A stretch of 64,000 nt of DNA from an uncultured Ectothiorhodospiraceae bacterium (GCA_947259575.1 CAMYMU010000029.1:62001-126000); one strand, 5' to 3'. Numbered from the stretch's first letter, positions 19,293 to 29,398 are shown. Translations and numbers: made by a program. Notes: generated from the sequence alone by a model not told the origin.

Positions 19293-19792
19293 TGCGACAT
19301 ATTATTTCAATGTTAATGGAAAATGAGTCTGGTGCATTGTCGCGAGTAGCCGGTCTTTTCTCCGCGCGCGGCTATAATATTGAGTCGCTGACGGTCGCGC
19401 CAACTGAAGATGAATCGTTATCGCGTATGACCATCGTTACTAGTGGCTCTGACAACATTATCGAACAAATTACCAAGCAATTAAATAAACTGGTTGATGT
19501 GGTAAAACTTGCGGATATCACCGAAGGCATGCACATCGAGCGTGAGCTGATGTTGATTAAAGTAAAAGCGGATGACATTGATAAGCGCGAAGAACTAAAA
19601 AGATTATCAGATGTATTTCGTGGACGGATTATCGATGTCTCAGACACGACTTATATTATTGAGCTGACAGGCACAAACGAAAAGCTGGATGCGTTTATCG
19701 AAGCTATACAAGGACAGGACATTATCGAAACCGTACGTTCCGGTGTGTCGGGTATTGCTCGAGGTGAAAAAAGCCTCGGCCTGACAGTTTAA
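19292..19792 (+). CDS. ilvN: Acetolactate synthase, small (regulatory) subunit
   Basis: Regulatory subunit of 166 residues that activates the large subunit and gives valine feedback inhibition. The N-terminal ACT domain spans about residues 1-75 (MRHIISMLMENESGALSRVAGLFSARGYNIESL is the family opening), followed by the C-terminal domain ending GVSGIARGEKSLGL. The length matches IlvH/IlvN long forms. The ATG overlaps the last base of the ilvB stop (TAATG), so translation of the two is coupled. The symbol ilvH would be equally defensible. Confidence 0.95.
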   Translation: MRHIISMLMENESGALSRVAGLFSARGYNIESLTVAPTEDESLSRMTIVTSGSDNIIEQITKQLNKLVDVVKLADITEGMHIERELMLIKVKADDIDKREELKRLSDVFRGRIIDVSDTTYIIELTGTNEKLDAFIEAIQGQDIIETVRSGVSGIARGEKSLGLTV

Positions 19793-19821
19793 TTAACGAA
19801 TTTCTAAATTTAAGAACTTAA

Positions 19822-20850
<1,029 letters not shown>

Positions 20851-20859
20851 TAACAACTA

Positions 20860-20889
20860 AAGGCCGCTAGCAAGCGGCCTTCTTCTTTT
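20860..20889 (+). terminator. Rho-independent terminator after ilvC
   Basis: Perfect nine-base inverted repeat AAGGCCGCT (20860-20868) / AGCGGCCTT (20873-20881) with a four-base loop, followed by CTTCTTTTA. It separates ilvBNC from the Psd-like gene, although the T-run is interrupted and some read-through is likely. Confidence 0.8.
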
Positions 20890-20907
20890 ATCTTTGGGAG
20901 TTATATA

Positions 20908-21510
20908 ATGATCGCGCCGGAAGGCAAATTGATTGTTGGTTTGCTGTTGTTAGCAATGCTGGCGCTGCACTTGACGGTCGGCTTTATTGCCTGGCCCCTA
21001 TGGGGACTGGTGATAGCTGTTGCCTATTTATACCGTAATCCAAGGCGAATCATTCCATCAGCACCATTAGGTGTAATTAGCCCCGTTGATGGTACGGTCG
21101 TTGAGGTTCAAAATAAATTTGACACATTTCTGAAACGTGAAGCGCTTACGATTGGGATTCAGATGAGCTGGTCGGGTGCGTATGTTCTGCGTGCAATTAC
21201 TGAGGGTAAGATTATGCAGCACTGGTTGCACGAAACCGACAGTGATACACAAGGACACTTACAACATGCCATCTGGATTCAAACGGATGAGCAGGATGAT
21301 GTCATTATTGCGATTCATGCTGGAGGGCGTTTCAGACGTATGCATTGTTACGCATCAGTTGGAGAACGAGTGGGACAGGGTAAACGCTGTGGCTTTATTC
21401 CCTTTGGAACCAGAATCGATATTATCTTACCGATAAAAGCTAGAAGCAAAATTAACGTCGGCGACAAAGTGCTGGCAGGAAGCGATTTAATTGCTGAATT
21501 TGTTCATTAG
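20908..21510 (+). CDS. Phosphatidylserine decarboxylase-like protein lacking the self-cleavage serine
   Basis: Membrane-anchored homologue of the short (about 200 residue) phosphatidylserine decarboxylases: two N-terminal hydrophobic segments, then RNPRR (43-47), SPVDGTVVEV (58-67) for the usual PADG motif, and CGFIPFGTRIDIILP (161-175). In the active family the last motif is FGS, and the serine becomes the pyruvoyl cofactor after cleavage. Here it is FGT (166-168). The conserved His of the family's xVHxxR segment is also missing (AYVLR, Tyr92). It is therefore probably not a working decarboxylase. GGGAG precedes the ATG. It lies between ilvC and pssA, where such genes are often found. Confidence 0.8.
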   Translation: MIAPEGKLIVGLLLLAMLALHLTVGFIAWPLWGLVIAVAYLYRNPRRIIPSAPLGVISPVDGTVVEVQNKFDTFLKREALTIGIQMSWSGAYVLRAITEGKIMQHWLHETDSDTQGHLQHAIWIQTDEQDDVIIAIHAGGRFRRMHCYASVGERVGQGKRCGFIPFGTRIDIILPIKARSKINVGDKVLAGSDLIAEFVH

Positions 21511-21560
21511 AGCCAGAATTCTCTCTGGAATATCACTGCTGCTCGTCATACACTAGATAG

Positions 21561-22349
21561 ATGGGACAACGTACAAAAGAGCTCCGTCGTCGCGGTATCT
21601 ATCTGATACCGAATCTACTGACACTTGCCGCCTTATTCTGCGGTTTCTTTGCCATTGTTGCCGCTACCAAGGGCTGGTTTGACTGGGCAGCCTATGCCAT
21701 TTTCAGTGCGATGATTTTTGACGGTGCTGATGGTCGGGTTGCACGTTGGACCAATACACAGAGCGACTTTGGTGCCGAGTTCGATAGCCTGGCAGATATG
21801 GTTTCATTTGGTGTCGCACCTGCATTGATTATGTTCGAATATGCCCTTGGGAATACTGCACAGCTCGGTAAAGTTGGTTGGTTAGCAGCCTTTATTTACA
21901 CCGCGGCGGCAGCTTTACGCTTAGCACGCTTTAACACCCAGGTTGGGATTGCCGATAAGCGATATTTTCAAGGCCTGGCGAGTCCTTCGGCAGCAGCGAT
22001 TGTGGCGGGTTATGTATGGGTCTGTCACAAATATCTGGATACACATCCTGTGTTAAATGTGATTGCGGTCTTCATCACGATTTGTGCCGGTGTTTTGATG
22101 GTAAGTAACATTCGCTACCATAGTTTTAAAGGTATCGATTTCCGTTCCAAGATTCCTTTTGTCGGCATGGTTGCGATTGTGATGGTCATCGCTGTCGTCT
22201 TTTCTGAACCACCCATTGTGTTATTCGCGATCTTCCTTCTGTATGCTATTTCGGGCCCCATCCTGACCTTAAACGAATTACGTAAACGTCAAAAAGAAAG
22301 ACGACGTGCTCGAAAGGACGATTCGAAGCACGCCGATTCTCATCAATAA
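21561..22349 (+). CDS. pssA: CDP-diacylglycerol-serine O-phosphatidyltransferase
   Basis: Integral membrane type II-like phosphatidylserine synthase of 262 residues, making phosphatidylserine, the precursor of phosphatidylethanolamine. The CDP-alcohol signature is intact: DG-RV-AR ... G71 ... D75 ... D79 (residues 57-79, DGRVARW ... GAEFDSLAD). The fold has several membrane helices and a basic cytoplasmic C-terminus (RKRQKERRRARKDD). It follows the Psd-like gene by 50 bp. A competent Psd must be encoded elsewhere if phosphatidylethanolamine is made. Confidence 0.92.
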   Translation: MGQRTKELRRRGIYLIPNLLTLAALFCGFFAIVAATKGWFDWAAYAIFSAMIFDGADGRVARWTNTQSDFGAEFDSLADMVSFGVAPALIMFEYALGNTAQLGKVGWLAAFIYTAAAALRLARFNTQVGIADKRYFQGLASPSAAAIVAGYVWVCHKYLDTHPVLNVIAVFITICAGVLMVSNIRYHSFKGIDFRSKIPFVGMVAIVMVIAVVFSEPPIVLFAIFLLYAISGPILTLNELRKRQKERRRARKDDSKHADSHQ

Positions 22350-22391
22350 CGAATTCGCCTGCATAATTTGGATCAATTCAGTTCTGCAATT

Positions 22392-22904
22392 TTAAAAATG
22401 CAGATTAAGACTCGCCGTATAAAGGTCGACATCGCCACCATCGACATCTAGAAACGACTGGTATTCGCCACGTAAGGAAAGGTGATGCGCGAGTTGGGCC
22501 TGTATACCAACACCAAAGGTGGTATCTGTGCCGGTATTTGAGGCGAAAGCGGTCGCGACTTCCCAATCGAAAAATCCTGCTCGACCATACAAATCAATAT
22601 TGCCTGAAACTGGAATGTAACCAATGAGTTCATAACTAATGCCATCCTGGGTGAGGACACCATTAACGTAGCTACCCAGGTCAACATAACCTAGCTCTAG
22701 TCCAATATGTGGAGTGAGATTGACTCCACCATAGAATTTGAAGGCAGACTCATCTTCATTCAGGATATCATCATGCGCCGAGCCAGCTCCGATACCGATG
22801 TATGGACCAGGCTGTGCAGCCTGCGCGGCATTCACTGGAATCATGGTTGCAAGGCCGAGGCTGAGAAATAAGGCGCAACTTTTCAGGGATGTGGTCATTG
22901 TCAT
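22392..22904 (-). CDS. Outer membrane beta-barrel protein (OmpA/OmpW-like porin family)
   Basis: Exported protein of 170 residues. GAGGAG six bases before the ATG sets the start. The signal peptide ends near AQA-AQPGP. The mature part begins PYIGIGAGSAHDD and alternates polar and hydrophobic residues in short strands (KFYGGVNLTPHIGLELGYVDLG), ending with an aromatic residue (LNLHF), the outer membrane insertion signal. Predicted eight-stranded barrel. It has no OmpA wall-binding domain. Monocistronic and convergent with pssA. Function unknown. Confidence 0.8.
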   Translation of the reverse strand: MTMTTSLKSCALFLSLGLATMIPVNAAQAAQPGPYIGIGAGSAHDDILNEDESAFKFYGGVNLTPHIGLELGYVDLGSYVNGVLTQDGISYELIGYIPVSGNIDLYGRAGFFDWEVATAFASNTGTDTTFGVGIQAQLAHHLSLRGEYQSFLDVDGGDVDLYTASLNLHF

Positions 22905-23008
22905 GGTTATCTCCTCAGATAGGTTTTTACCGAAATGAAATCATTGTAACGAGCACTAGCTGAACCGAATCTGAATCTGGGACAGATTCAGCTGAGGGGC
23001 GCAAAACT

Positions 23009-23036
23009 TTGCAATTTTGGAATGAGCATGTATAGT
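23009..23036 (+). promoter_or_regulatory. Promoter of the leuA leader
   Basis: TTGCAA (23009-23014), 16-bp spacer and TATAGT (23031-23036). The predicted RNA start falls at about 23042-23044, on the ATG of the leader peptide, so that message would be leaderless. Confidence 0.5.
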
Positions 23037-23042
23037 TAGGTC

Positions 23043-23138
23043 ATGAGTTGTTCATCTAACACATTTCAGGCGTCAGCCAACAACACTCAAACCCTCCTGG
23101 GTCTGGGTCTATTCCTCCTGCCCAGTGGGGCAGCATAA
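23043..23138 (+). CDS. leuL: leu operon leader peptide
   Basis: A 31-codon ORF (ATG 23043, TAA 23136-23138) upstream of leuA containing the run LLGLGLFLLP. It has six leucines in nine residues (positions 18-26), using CTC, CTG, CTG, CTA, CTC and CTG, close to the stop. That is the hallmark of a leucine attenuation peptide, where stalled ribosomes on Leu codons change the fold of the RNA downstream. It is not homologous in sequence to E. coli LeuL. There is no Shine-Dalgarno, and the promoter places the RNA start at the ATG. Confidence 0.75.
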   Translation: MSCSSNTFQASANNTQTLLGLGLFLLPSGAA

Positions 23139-23268
23139 CTTTTTACTAGCGCGAAAGCGCAACCCAGAAAACAATCTTGTAGAATACAACCCCATCCAAA
23201 GGCTGGATGTAAAATAGTGGATCTTGTTGGTATATCCGCAGAAAGATCCCCTGATAAGATCCCAGGAG
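23094..23268 (+). promoter_or_regulatory. leuA leader RNA with alternative hairpins
   Basis: CTGCCC-AGTG-GGGCAG (23118-23133) forms a hairpin six bases before T5, and its 5' arm can instead pair with CTGGG in the Leu codon run (23097-23101 or 23103-23107, to CCCAG 23121-23125). Further on are GCGC-GAAA-GCGC (23149-23160), CATCCA/TGGATG (23193-23209) and GGATCTT (23219-23225), which can pair with either of two AAGATCC copies (23243-23249, 23256-23262). The second copy lies almost against the leuA AGGAG (23264-23268), so ribosome access may be controlled too. Confidence 0.55.
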
Positions 23269-23275
23269 TAGATTG

Positions 23276-24820
23276 ATGAGTGATCAATTAATTATTTTCG
23301 ATACCACTTTGCGCGATGGCGAACAAAGCCCTGGCGCCTCAATGACTAAGGATGAAAAAGTGCGTATCGCCAAAGCGTTGGAGCGCATGCGCGTCGATGT
23401 GATCGAGGCAGGCTTCCCTATTGCTAGCCCCGGTGATTTTGAATCCGTGCACGCTGTCGCCAGTAGTATCAAAGACAGTACAGTCTGTGGACTGGCACGG
23501 GCACTGGACAAAGACATTGAGCGGGCAGGTGAGGCTATCAAGCCGGCCAACTCGGGTCGCATCCATACCTTCATTGCCACCTCGCCGATTCATATGCAAA
23601 TGAAATTGCGGATGGAACCGGATCAGGTGCTGGAGCAGGCGGTCGCCGCGGTCAAAAAGGCTCGTCAGTTCACCGACAATGTCGAGTTTTCTCCGGAAGA
23701 TGCTGGACGCTCAGATCCGGATTTCCTCTGCCGGGTATTAGAAGCCGTGATCGACGCTGGCGCCGGAACACTGAATATCCCGGATACCGTCGGTTATAAC
23801 GTGCCCGCGCAATTCGGCAGTTTGATCAAACAATTGCGTGAACGTATTCCAAATTCAGACAAGGCGGTATTTTCCGTCCATTGCCACAACGACCTGGGGC
23901 TGGCCGTCGCCAACTCGTTATCAGCGGTAATGAATGGTGCACGCCAGGTCGAATGTACAATAAATGGTCTGGGTGAGCGGGCAGGTAATGCCTCACTGGA
24001 AGAGGTCGTTATGGCGGTTAAAACCCGTAAAGATATCTTCCCGTGCAATGTTGATCATCTGGATACCACTCAGATTGTCAGTGCCTCACGGCTGGTCTCC
24101 GGGATTACCGGTTTTGCGGTCCAGCCCAACAAGGCCATTGTGGGTGCCAACGCCTTTGCCCATGAATCGGGGATCCACCAGGATGGCGTGCTAAAGAACC
24201 GTGAGACCTATGAAATAATGCGAGCCCAGGATGTGGGCTGGAGTGATAACCGCATGGTATTGGGTAAGCACTCTGGGCGAAATGCATTTAAGACTCGCTT
24301 GAAAGAGTTAGGCGTGGAATTCGATTCGGAGGCTGAGCTGAATGAGGCCTTTGCCCGGTTCAAAGAGTTAGCCGACAAAAAGCATGAAATCTATGACGAT
24401 GATTTGCAAGCACTGGTCACCGAGGCAATGGAATCAGAAAATGAAAATATCCGCCTGGTTGCATTGAAGGTTTGCTCTGAGACGGGTGAAACGCCGCATG
24501 CCAACATAACGGTGAATGTGAATGGTGAAGAGCATACGTCCAGCTCCGATGGGGGTGGCCCGGTAGATGCTGCTTTTCGTGCCCTGGAGGCCATTTTCGA
24601 TAGTGGTAGTGAGTTGTTACTTTATTCGGTGAACAACATCACCAGTGGTACCGATGCCCAGGGAGAGGTCACGGCCCGGCTCAAGAACAAGGGCCGCATC
24701 GTCAATGGCCAGGGGGCCGACACGGATATCGTGATTGCCTCAGCCAAGGCCTATATCAATGCGCTGAACAAGATCCAGGCTGATGCACCGCGGGCTCATC
24801 CACAATCCGGTGATGTCTAG
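23276..24820 (+). CDS. leuA: 2-isopropylmalate synthase
   Basis: Condenses acetyl-CoA with 2-oxoisovalerate, the first committed step of leucine synthesis; 514 residues, the E. coli-type length. The ATG at 23276 has AGGAG seven bases upstream; a TTG one codon earlier is ignored. The catalytic TIM-barrel begins [15 protein letters not shown] and has the metal-binding [15 protein letters not shown] and HESGIHQDG segments. The C-terminal regulatory domain for leucine feedback follows (about 390-500, [23 protein letters not shown]). By eye this gene is richer in G+C than its neighbours. Preceded by an attenuation-type leader. Confidence 0.96.
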   Translation: MSDQLIIFDTTLRDGEQSPGASMTKDEKVRIAKALERMRVDVIEAGFPIASPGDFESVHAVASSIKDSTVCGLARALDKDIERAGEAIKPANSGRIHTFIATSPIHMQMKLRMEPDQVLEQAVAAVKKARQFTDNVEFSPEDAGRSDPDFLCRVLEAVIDAGAGTLNIPDTVGYNVPAQFGSLIKQLRERIPNSDKAVFSVHCHNDLGLAVANSLSAVMNGARQVECTINGLGERAGNASLEEVVMAVKTRKDIFPCNVDHLDTTQIVSASRLVSGITGFAVQPNKAIVGANAFAHESGIHQDGVLKNRETYEIMRAQDVGWSDNRMVLGKHSGRNAFKTRLKELGVEFDSEAELNEAFARFKELADKKHEIYDDDLQALVTEAMESENENIRLVALKVCSETGETPHANITVNVNGEEHTSSSDGGGPVDAAFRALEAIFDSGSELLLYSVNNITSGTDAQGEVTARLKNKGRIVNGQGADTDIVIASAKAYINALNKIQADAPRAHPQSGDV

Positions 24821-24826
24821 AATCAG

Positions 24827-24848
24827 GCCCGATCTGAGCAGATTGGGC
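24827..24848 (+). terminator. Strong hairpin after leuA, possible transcript end
   Basis: GCCCGATCTG (24827-24836), two-base loop, CAGATTGGGC (24839-24848) with one G-T wobble, seven bases after the leuA stop. There is no T-run after it, so it may be an RNA 3'-end stabiliser or a weak terminator rather than a canonical one. Confidence 0.4.
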
Positions 24849-24938
24849 TATATCTAGCCAGTTCGGCCAGGTCCAGGCCTCAACCAGCAGCGCGATCTCA
24901 GGTACAATCAGGGGCAACTGAGGCAACAGGAGAGTCAG

Positions 24939-25688
24939 TTGGCCCTGACACCACAACAACAAGCCTATCTCACTAGCATGGGGGTGACCGTCTGGGCGGA
25001 TCAGTCTGCCCCGGATATTGTCCAGCCGGCTCCTGTCACCTCGGATTCTGTCTCACCGACACCAGTAGCCGGTTTTGGCGGCAATCCTGGAGCATCAAAA
25101 ACACCATCGCTTAATCTGGATATCACTAGTTTAGACTGGACTGATTTAGCCGATATGGTGAGCACCTGCACGGCGTGTGATCTACATACCGGGCGGACCC
25201 AGGCCGTCTTCGGTGTCGGTAACCAGCATGCAGACCTTCTGATTGTGGGTGAGGCCCCTGGCGCAGAGGAAGACCGCCACGGTGAACCCTTTGTCGGGCG
25301 TGCCGGTCAGCTACTCAACGAAATGCTCCGTGCGATTGGTTTGCAGCGAGAGTCGGTTTATATTGCCAATATCCTCAAATGCCGACCACCGAATAACCGT
25401 GACCCCAAGCCCGAAGAAGCTGAACAGTGCGTGGCGTACTTGTATCAGCAGATTGCATTATTGAAACCCAAACTGATTGTCGCGGTAGGGCGTATTGCAG
25501 CCCAGCGTCTGCTAAAAACCGATACCGCGTTGTCTAAATTACGCAGCAAGGTCCATGTGCTGGCCGAGACCCAAACGCCATTCGTAGTGACTTACCATCC
25601 AGCTTATCTACTTCGTGCGCCGTTGGAAAAACGTAAAGCCTGGCAAGATCTTCTGTTTGTGAAAAAGACACTGGCATCAACGCAATAA
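24939..25688 (+). CDS. Family 4 (Fe-S) uracil-DNA glycosylase
   Basis: DNA repair enzyme removing uracil from DNA, 249 residues. TTG start at 24939 with AGGAGA upstream. The first 65 residues are a Pro/Ser-rich region with no recognised domain. Four cysteines for a 4Fe-4S cluster are visible: C77 and C80 (STCTACDL), C148 (LKCRPP) and C164 (EQCVAYL). The active-site motif GEAPGAEEDRHGEPFVGRAGQLLN (from 104) and the second motif TYHPAYLLR agree with UDG family 4. It lies next to rimI, a neighbourhood typical of gammaproteobacteria. Confidence 0.92.
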   Translation: MALTPQQQAYLTSMGVTVWADQSAPDIVQPAPVTSDSVSPTPVAGFGGNPGASKTPSLNLDITSLDWTDLADMVSTCTACDLHTGRTQAVFGVGNQHADLLIVGEAPGAEEDRHGEPFVGRAGQLLNEMLRAIGLQRESVYIANILKCRPPNNRDPKPEEAEQCVAYLYQQIALLKPKLIVAVGRIAAQRLLKTDTALSKLRSKVHVLAETQTPFVVTYHPAYLLRAPLEKRKAWQDLLFVKKTLASTQ

Positions 25689-25706
25689 AATATTAGAATT
25701 TATAAT

Positions 25707-26168
25707 ATGAGTGCAGTAGTAAAAACCACAAGTGGCCTTCGACAAATGTCTGAAGATGATCTTGAAGAGATCATGGTTATCGAGCGTGCGACCTATCCAT
25801 TTCCGTGGACCTTTGGCATTTTCCATGACTGCATGCATGTTGGTTATAGCTGTTGGGTCTATGAGGCGGATGATGGTATTGAAGCCTATGCGGTAATGTC
25901 GATTGGTGCCGAAGAGGCGCACATACTCACTCTGGTAGTCAGGGAAAGTAGTCGTAACCAGGGCCTGGGTAGAATTATGTTGCAGTTTTTAAAAAATACG
26001 GCAAAACAGTACAAGGCCGACACGCTGTTACTAGAAGTTAGGCCTTCCAATCATATCGCGATAAAACTTTATAGCAGCTTTGGCTTTAATGATTTAGCGA
26101 TTCGTCCGAACTATTATCCTGCTGAGTCCGGTAGAGAAGATGCACTCATCATGGCGATGAACATCTAA
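25707..26168 (+). CDS. rimI: Ribosomal protein S18-alanine N-acetyltransferase
   Basis: GNAT-fold acetyltransferase of 153 residues that acetylates the N-terminal alanine of ribosomal protein S18. The start of the fold carries IERATYPFPWT, a RimI-typical segment. Motif A for acetyl-CoA is LVVRESSRNQGLGRIML, followed by LLLEVRPSNHIAIKLYSSFGF and a Tyr-rich end (RPNYYPAESGREDALIM) as in E. coli RimI. It follows the glycosylase gene by 18 bp and is probably co-transcribed. Confidence 0.9.
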   Translation: MSAVVKTTSGLRQMSEDDLEEIMVIERATYPFPWTFGIFHDCMHVGYSCWVYEADDGIEAYAVMSIGAEEAHILTLVVRESSRNQGLGRIMLQFLKNTAKQYKADTLLLEVRPSNHIAIKLYSSFGFNDLAIRPNYYPAESGREDALIMAMNI

Positions 26169-26191
26169 CATTATTATTTACGCCATTTCCT

Positions 26192-26986
26192 ATGATCTCA
26201 TTACCCGATAGTCGTCAGCTGATTGATATTGTTCGTACTGCAGCAAAGCGGGAATTGCTGACACGTTTTGAACGCGTGACACAAGAATTAAAGATGGACG
26301 GCAGCATCATCACTGAAGCCGATCGGGCGATGCAAAACTGCCTCATGGAGGAGATGGAAATACACTGGCCCGAGATCCCTTTTCTTGGTGAAGAAATGAC
26401 AAGCCAGGAGCAAGAGGCACTGTTATCAGAAGCGCAAAATGGTTTGTGGGTTGTTGATCCCATCGATGGCACGACCAACTTCAGTTTGGGGATTCCATTT
26501 TATTCCGTATCAGTTGCATTCATCAAAGATAACCAGGTTCAGCTAGGTGTAGTCTACGATCCCTCGCGCGATGAGTGTTTCCATGCGATTAGAGATCAAG
26601 GTGCCTTCTTAAACGGCAAGCCACTCGATTTGATCGAGTCTGCAACAGTCGACACGATTTCAGTTGCTGAAGTAGATTTTAAACGCCTTAGCCCTGAACT
26701 TGCACAAAAGATTATTGCCAACCCTCCATATAAATCACAGCGCAGTTTTGGTTCAGTTGCGTTGGACTGGTGTTGGTTCGCCGCAGCACGCGGGGATGTC
26801 TATTTACATGGCAGGGCGAACCTATGGGACTTCGCCGCAGGCAGCCTCATTCTGGAAGAGGCCGGTGGTGTCAGTTCTACTCTAGAGGGTGAGCCAGTCT
26901 TTAATGGCACTCTGGAATCACGCTCAGCGGTGATCGCAATTAATCAGACCCTATACGACCAGTGGTATGGATTCCTAAAGAGTTAA
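26192..26986 (+). CDS. Inositol monophosphatase-family (CysQ/SuhB-like) phosphatase
   Basis: Mg-dependent phosphatase of 264 residues in the IMPase/FBPase superfamily. Metal-binding motifs are present: FLGEEM (first), VVDPIDGTTNF (second) and the C-terminal WDFAAGSLILEEAGG. The substrate could be inositol phosphate, 3'-phosphoadenosine 5'-phosphate or a sugar phosphate; the motifs do not discriminate. Since the window also encodes an APS kinase and a sulfotransferase, whose by-product is PAP, a CysQ-like role is plausible but not shown. It starts 23 bp after rimI. Confidence 0.85.
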   Translation: MISLPDSRQLIDIVRTAAKRELLTRFERVTQELKMDGSIITEADRAMQNCLMEEMEIHWPEIPFLGEEMTSQEQEALLSEAQNGLWVVDPIDGTTNFSLGIPFYSVSVAFIKDNQVQLGVVYDPSRDECFHAIRDQGAFLNGKPLDLIESATVDTISVAEVDFKRLSPELAQKIIANPPYKSQRSFGSVALDWCWFAAARGDVYLHGRANLWDFAAGSLILEEAGGVSSTLEGEPVFNGTLESRSAVIAINQTLYDQWYGFLKS

Positions 26987-27062
26987 TCCTGAAGCCATTT
27001 TGGTGGCTTTTAGCGAGTTGGCTGGTACAATCCCGTCTGCAATTAATATATAGAGTAATTTC

Positions 27063-28643
27063 ATGGCAAGTTTTCAACAGGAAATGTCGCGGCGACGCAC
27101 CTTTGCGATTATTTCCCACCCTGATGCAGGTAAGACCACCCTGACTGAGAAGCTGCTCCTGTACGGGGGTGCGATTCAGATGGCTGGTACCGTTAAGGGT
27201 AAAAAGGCCGATCGCCATGCAACTTCTGACTGGATGGAACTGGAGAAACAGCGGGGCATCTCGGTGACCTCAGCAGTAATGCAGTTCCCTTATGGTGACT
27301 ACATTGTCAACTTGTTGGACACACCGGGTCACGAAGATTTCTCGGAGGATACCTATCGCACCTTAACCGCGGTGGACTCGGCCCTGATGGTGATCGACTG
27401 TGCCAAGGGTGTCGAGGCTCGCACGATAAAATTAATGGATGTATGTCGCCTACGCGATACTCCGATCATGACCTTTATCAATAAGCTGGATCGTGAAGGC
27501 CGCGATCCAATGGAATTGCTTGATGAAGTTGAAGAAGTTCTGAAAATAAAATGTGCCCCGATTACCTGGCCTATTGGGATGGGTAAATCATTAAAAGGTG
27601 TTTACCACATTCTGCAAGATAAGGTGCATCTCTACAGTGCCACCCATGGCGGCAAGATCCAAACCGGTGAAGTGATTGAGGGCCTCGATAATCCTCGCCT
27701 GGACGAACTCCTTGAAGGCAATGCACAAGAGTTCCGTGATGAAATTGAATTAGTACAAGGCGCCAGTCATGAGTTTGATCTGGATGCTTACTTAGCCGGT
27801 GAACTAACCCCGGTATTTTTTGGATCAGGTATTAATAATTTTGGCGTCAATGAATTACTCGATTACTTTGTCGAGATTGCACCAGCGCCGCAGCCGCGTA
27901 ATACTAATGTACGCAAAGTAGATTCCTCTGAAGAAAAATTTTCTGGTTTTGTGTTTAAGATTCAAGCCAACATGGATCCCCAACATCGTGATCGCGTTGC
28001 CTTCGTGAGAGTCTGTTCTGGAACTTACAGTAAGGGCATGAAAGTCTTTCAGGTACGTTTAGACAAAGATGTCAAAATTGCCAATGCAACTACCTTTATG
28101 GCCAGTGAACGGGAAAACATTGAAGAGGCTTACGCTGGCGACATTATCGGATTTCATAATCACGGTACTATACAGATTGGTGATACCTTTACTGAAGGTG
28201 AAAAACTTAAGTTTACCGGTATCCCCAACTTTGCCCCTGAACTGTTCCGCCGTGTGCGGCTAAAAGATCCTCTACGCATGAAGGCCCTGCAAAAAGGTTT
28301 AGATCAGTTGAGCGAAGAGGGTGCCTCACAGGTATTTCGACCTCTTAACAGCAACGACGTCATCGTTGGTGCAGTCGGTGTGCTGCAGTTTGATGTGGTT
28401 GCCTTCCGTCTAAAAGAAGAATACAACGTCGAGTGTGGATTCGAGGCCGTCAACGTCAACACTGCACGTTGGGTCACCTGTGATGATGAAAAGAAGCTAG
28501 AAGAGTTCAAAAAGAAAGCCAGCGACAATCTCTCAATTGATGCAGGTGGTAGCCTGACGTATCTGGCGCCGACCAGAGTCAACCTGGAGCTAACCATTGA
28601 GCGCTGGCCCGAGATCGAATTCCACGCCACGCGTGAGCATTGA
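27063..28643 (+). CDS. prfC: Peptide chain release factor 3
   Basis: Translational GTPase that recycles RF1/RF2 after termination; 526 residues, as in E. coli. G1 is SHPDAGKTT, the switch region includes [13 protein letters not shown]3 [13 protein letters not shown]4 [10 protein letters not shown]. The C-terminal domains II and III follow, with [23 protein letters not shown]. The ATG at 27063 gives the canonical N-terminus ([26 protein letters not shown]). The Shine-Dalgarno is weak. It appears to be a single-gene unit, with 76 bp upstream and no visible terminator downstream. Confidence 0.96.
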   Translation: MASFQQEMSRRRTFAIISHPDAGKTTLTEKLLLYGGAIQMAGTVKGKKADRHATSDWMELEKQRGISVTSAVMQFPYGDYIVNLLDTPGHEDFSEDTYRTLTAVDSALMVIDCAKGVEARTIKLMDVCRLRDTPIMTFINKLDREGRDPMELLDEVEEVLKIKCAPITWPIGMGKSLKGVYHILQDKVHLYSATHGGKIQTGEVIEGLDNPRLDELLEGNAQEFRDEIELVQGASHEFDLDAYLAGELTPVFFGSGINNFGVNELLDYFVEIAPAPQPRNTNVRKVDSSEEKFSGFVFKIQANMDPQHRDRVAFVRVCSGTYSKGMKVFQVRLDKDVKIANATTFMASERENIEEAYAGDIIGFHNHGTIQIGDTFTEGEKLKFTGIPNFAPELFRRVRLKDPLRMKALQKGLDQLSEEGASQVFRPLNSNDVIVGAVGVLQFDVVAFRLKEEYNVECGFEAVNVNTARWVTCDDEKKLEEFKKKASDNLSIDAGGSLTYLAPTRVNLELTIERWPEIEFHATREH

Positions 28644-28715
28644 CCCGAACTTCTGACTGACACCCAAAGATCAGCATTTTCCTACAAGCTTTTTGCCCAT
28701 TCTGACTTGCATTAT

Positions 28716-28759
28716 TGAACACTGTTCACTATTCTTACTTCTAAATTAAACACTGTTCA
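28716..28759 (+). promoter_or_regulatory. Two tandem operator-like palindromes upstream of the TetR gene
   Basis: TGAACA-C-TGTTCA (28716-28728) is a perfect 13-base palindrome. TAAACA-C-TGTTCA (28747-28759) differs by one base. Their centres are 31 bp apart, about three helical turns, so two dimers could bind on the same face. They end 27 bp before the tetR ATG, a position suited to autoregulation and control of the downstream aas-lplT genes. Confidence 0.7.
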
Positions 28760-28786
28760 GAAAATAACCCAAATTTGGAGTTTTGG

Positions 28787-29389
28787 ATGGCACGACGTAA
28801 CGACCACAGCAGGGAAGAGATACAGGCCATGGCCATCGAGGCGGCGATTGATATTCTCAATAATGAAGGGCCTGGCAGCCTGTCTACCCGTAAGGTGGCT
28901 AAGGCTATCGGTTACACGGTTGGCACCCTCTACCTGGTCTTCAAGAATCTGGATGAGCTCATCCTGCAGGTGAATGCGACAACCCTGGATGAACTCGAGG
29001 ATGGCATTGTGGCCGTCTCACAAGATCAGCTCAATCCTGTCTCTACCCTCAAGGCCATGGCACTGGCCTACCTGCATTACGCCCAGGATAACTTTGCACG
29101 CTGGTCCTTGTTGTTTACCTGGCGCTTGCCCGAGGGAGAGCCTGTCCCTGAATGGTTTGATGCCAAGGTTGCCGGTGTTTTCGAGAAAGTAAGAGAACCA
29201 TTACAACAACTTCGCCCCGATAGCGATGCGCAGACCTGTCTACAGGCCGCACGTGAGATTTGGAGTGGAGTACATGGGGCATGCGATTTAGGTTTGAATG
29301 GTAAATTGTCCTTTGGCGGGGAGTTCAAGCCAGATACATTAATAGAATCTCTGGTTGAAAATTATTTAATTGGTTTTGCAAAGGCTTAA
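28787..29389 (+). CDS. TetR-family transcriptional regulator (WHG-type C-terminal domain)
   Basis: Regulator of 200 residues. The ATG at 28787 has GGAG six bases upstream. The N-terminal TetR helix-turn-helix lies at about 10-55 (SREEIQAMAIEAAIDILNNEG, then STRKVAKAIGYTVGTLYLVFKNLDEL). The C-terminal ligand domain shows WSGVHGACDLGLNG, typical of the WHG subfamily. Two palindromes just upstream are likely its operators. Only ten bases separate it from aas, so it probably governs a phospholipid acylation operon and may sense an acyl-CoA or acyl-ACP; that ligand is a guess from context. Confidence 0.88.
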   Translation: MARRNDHSREEIQAMAIEAAIDILNNEGPGSLSTRKVAKAIGYTVGTLYLVFKNLDELILQVNATTLDELEDGIVAVSQDQLNPVSTLKAMALAYLHYAQDNFARWSLLFTWRLPEGEPVPEWFDAKVAGVFEKVREPLQQLRPDSDAQTCLQAAREIWSGVHGACDLGLNGKLSFGGEFKPDTLIESLVENYLIGFAKA

Positions 29390-29398
29390 GGGGCGATC

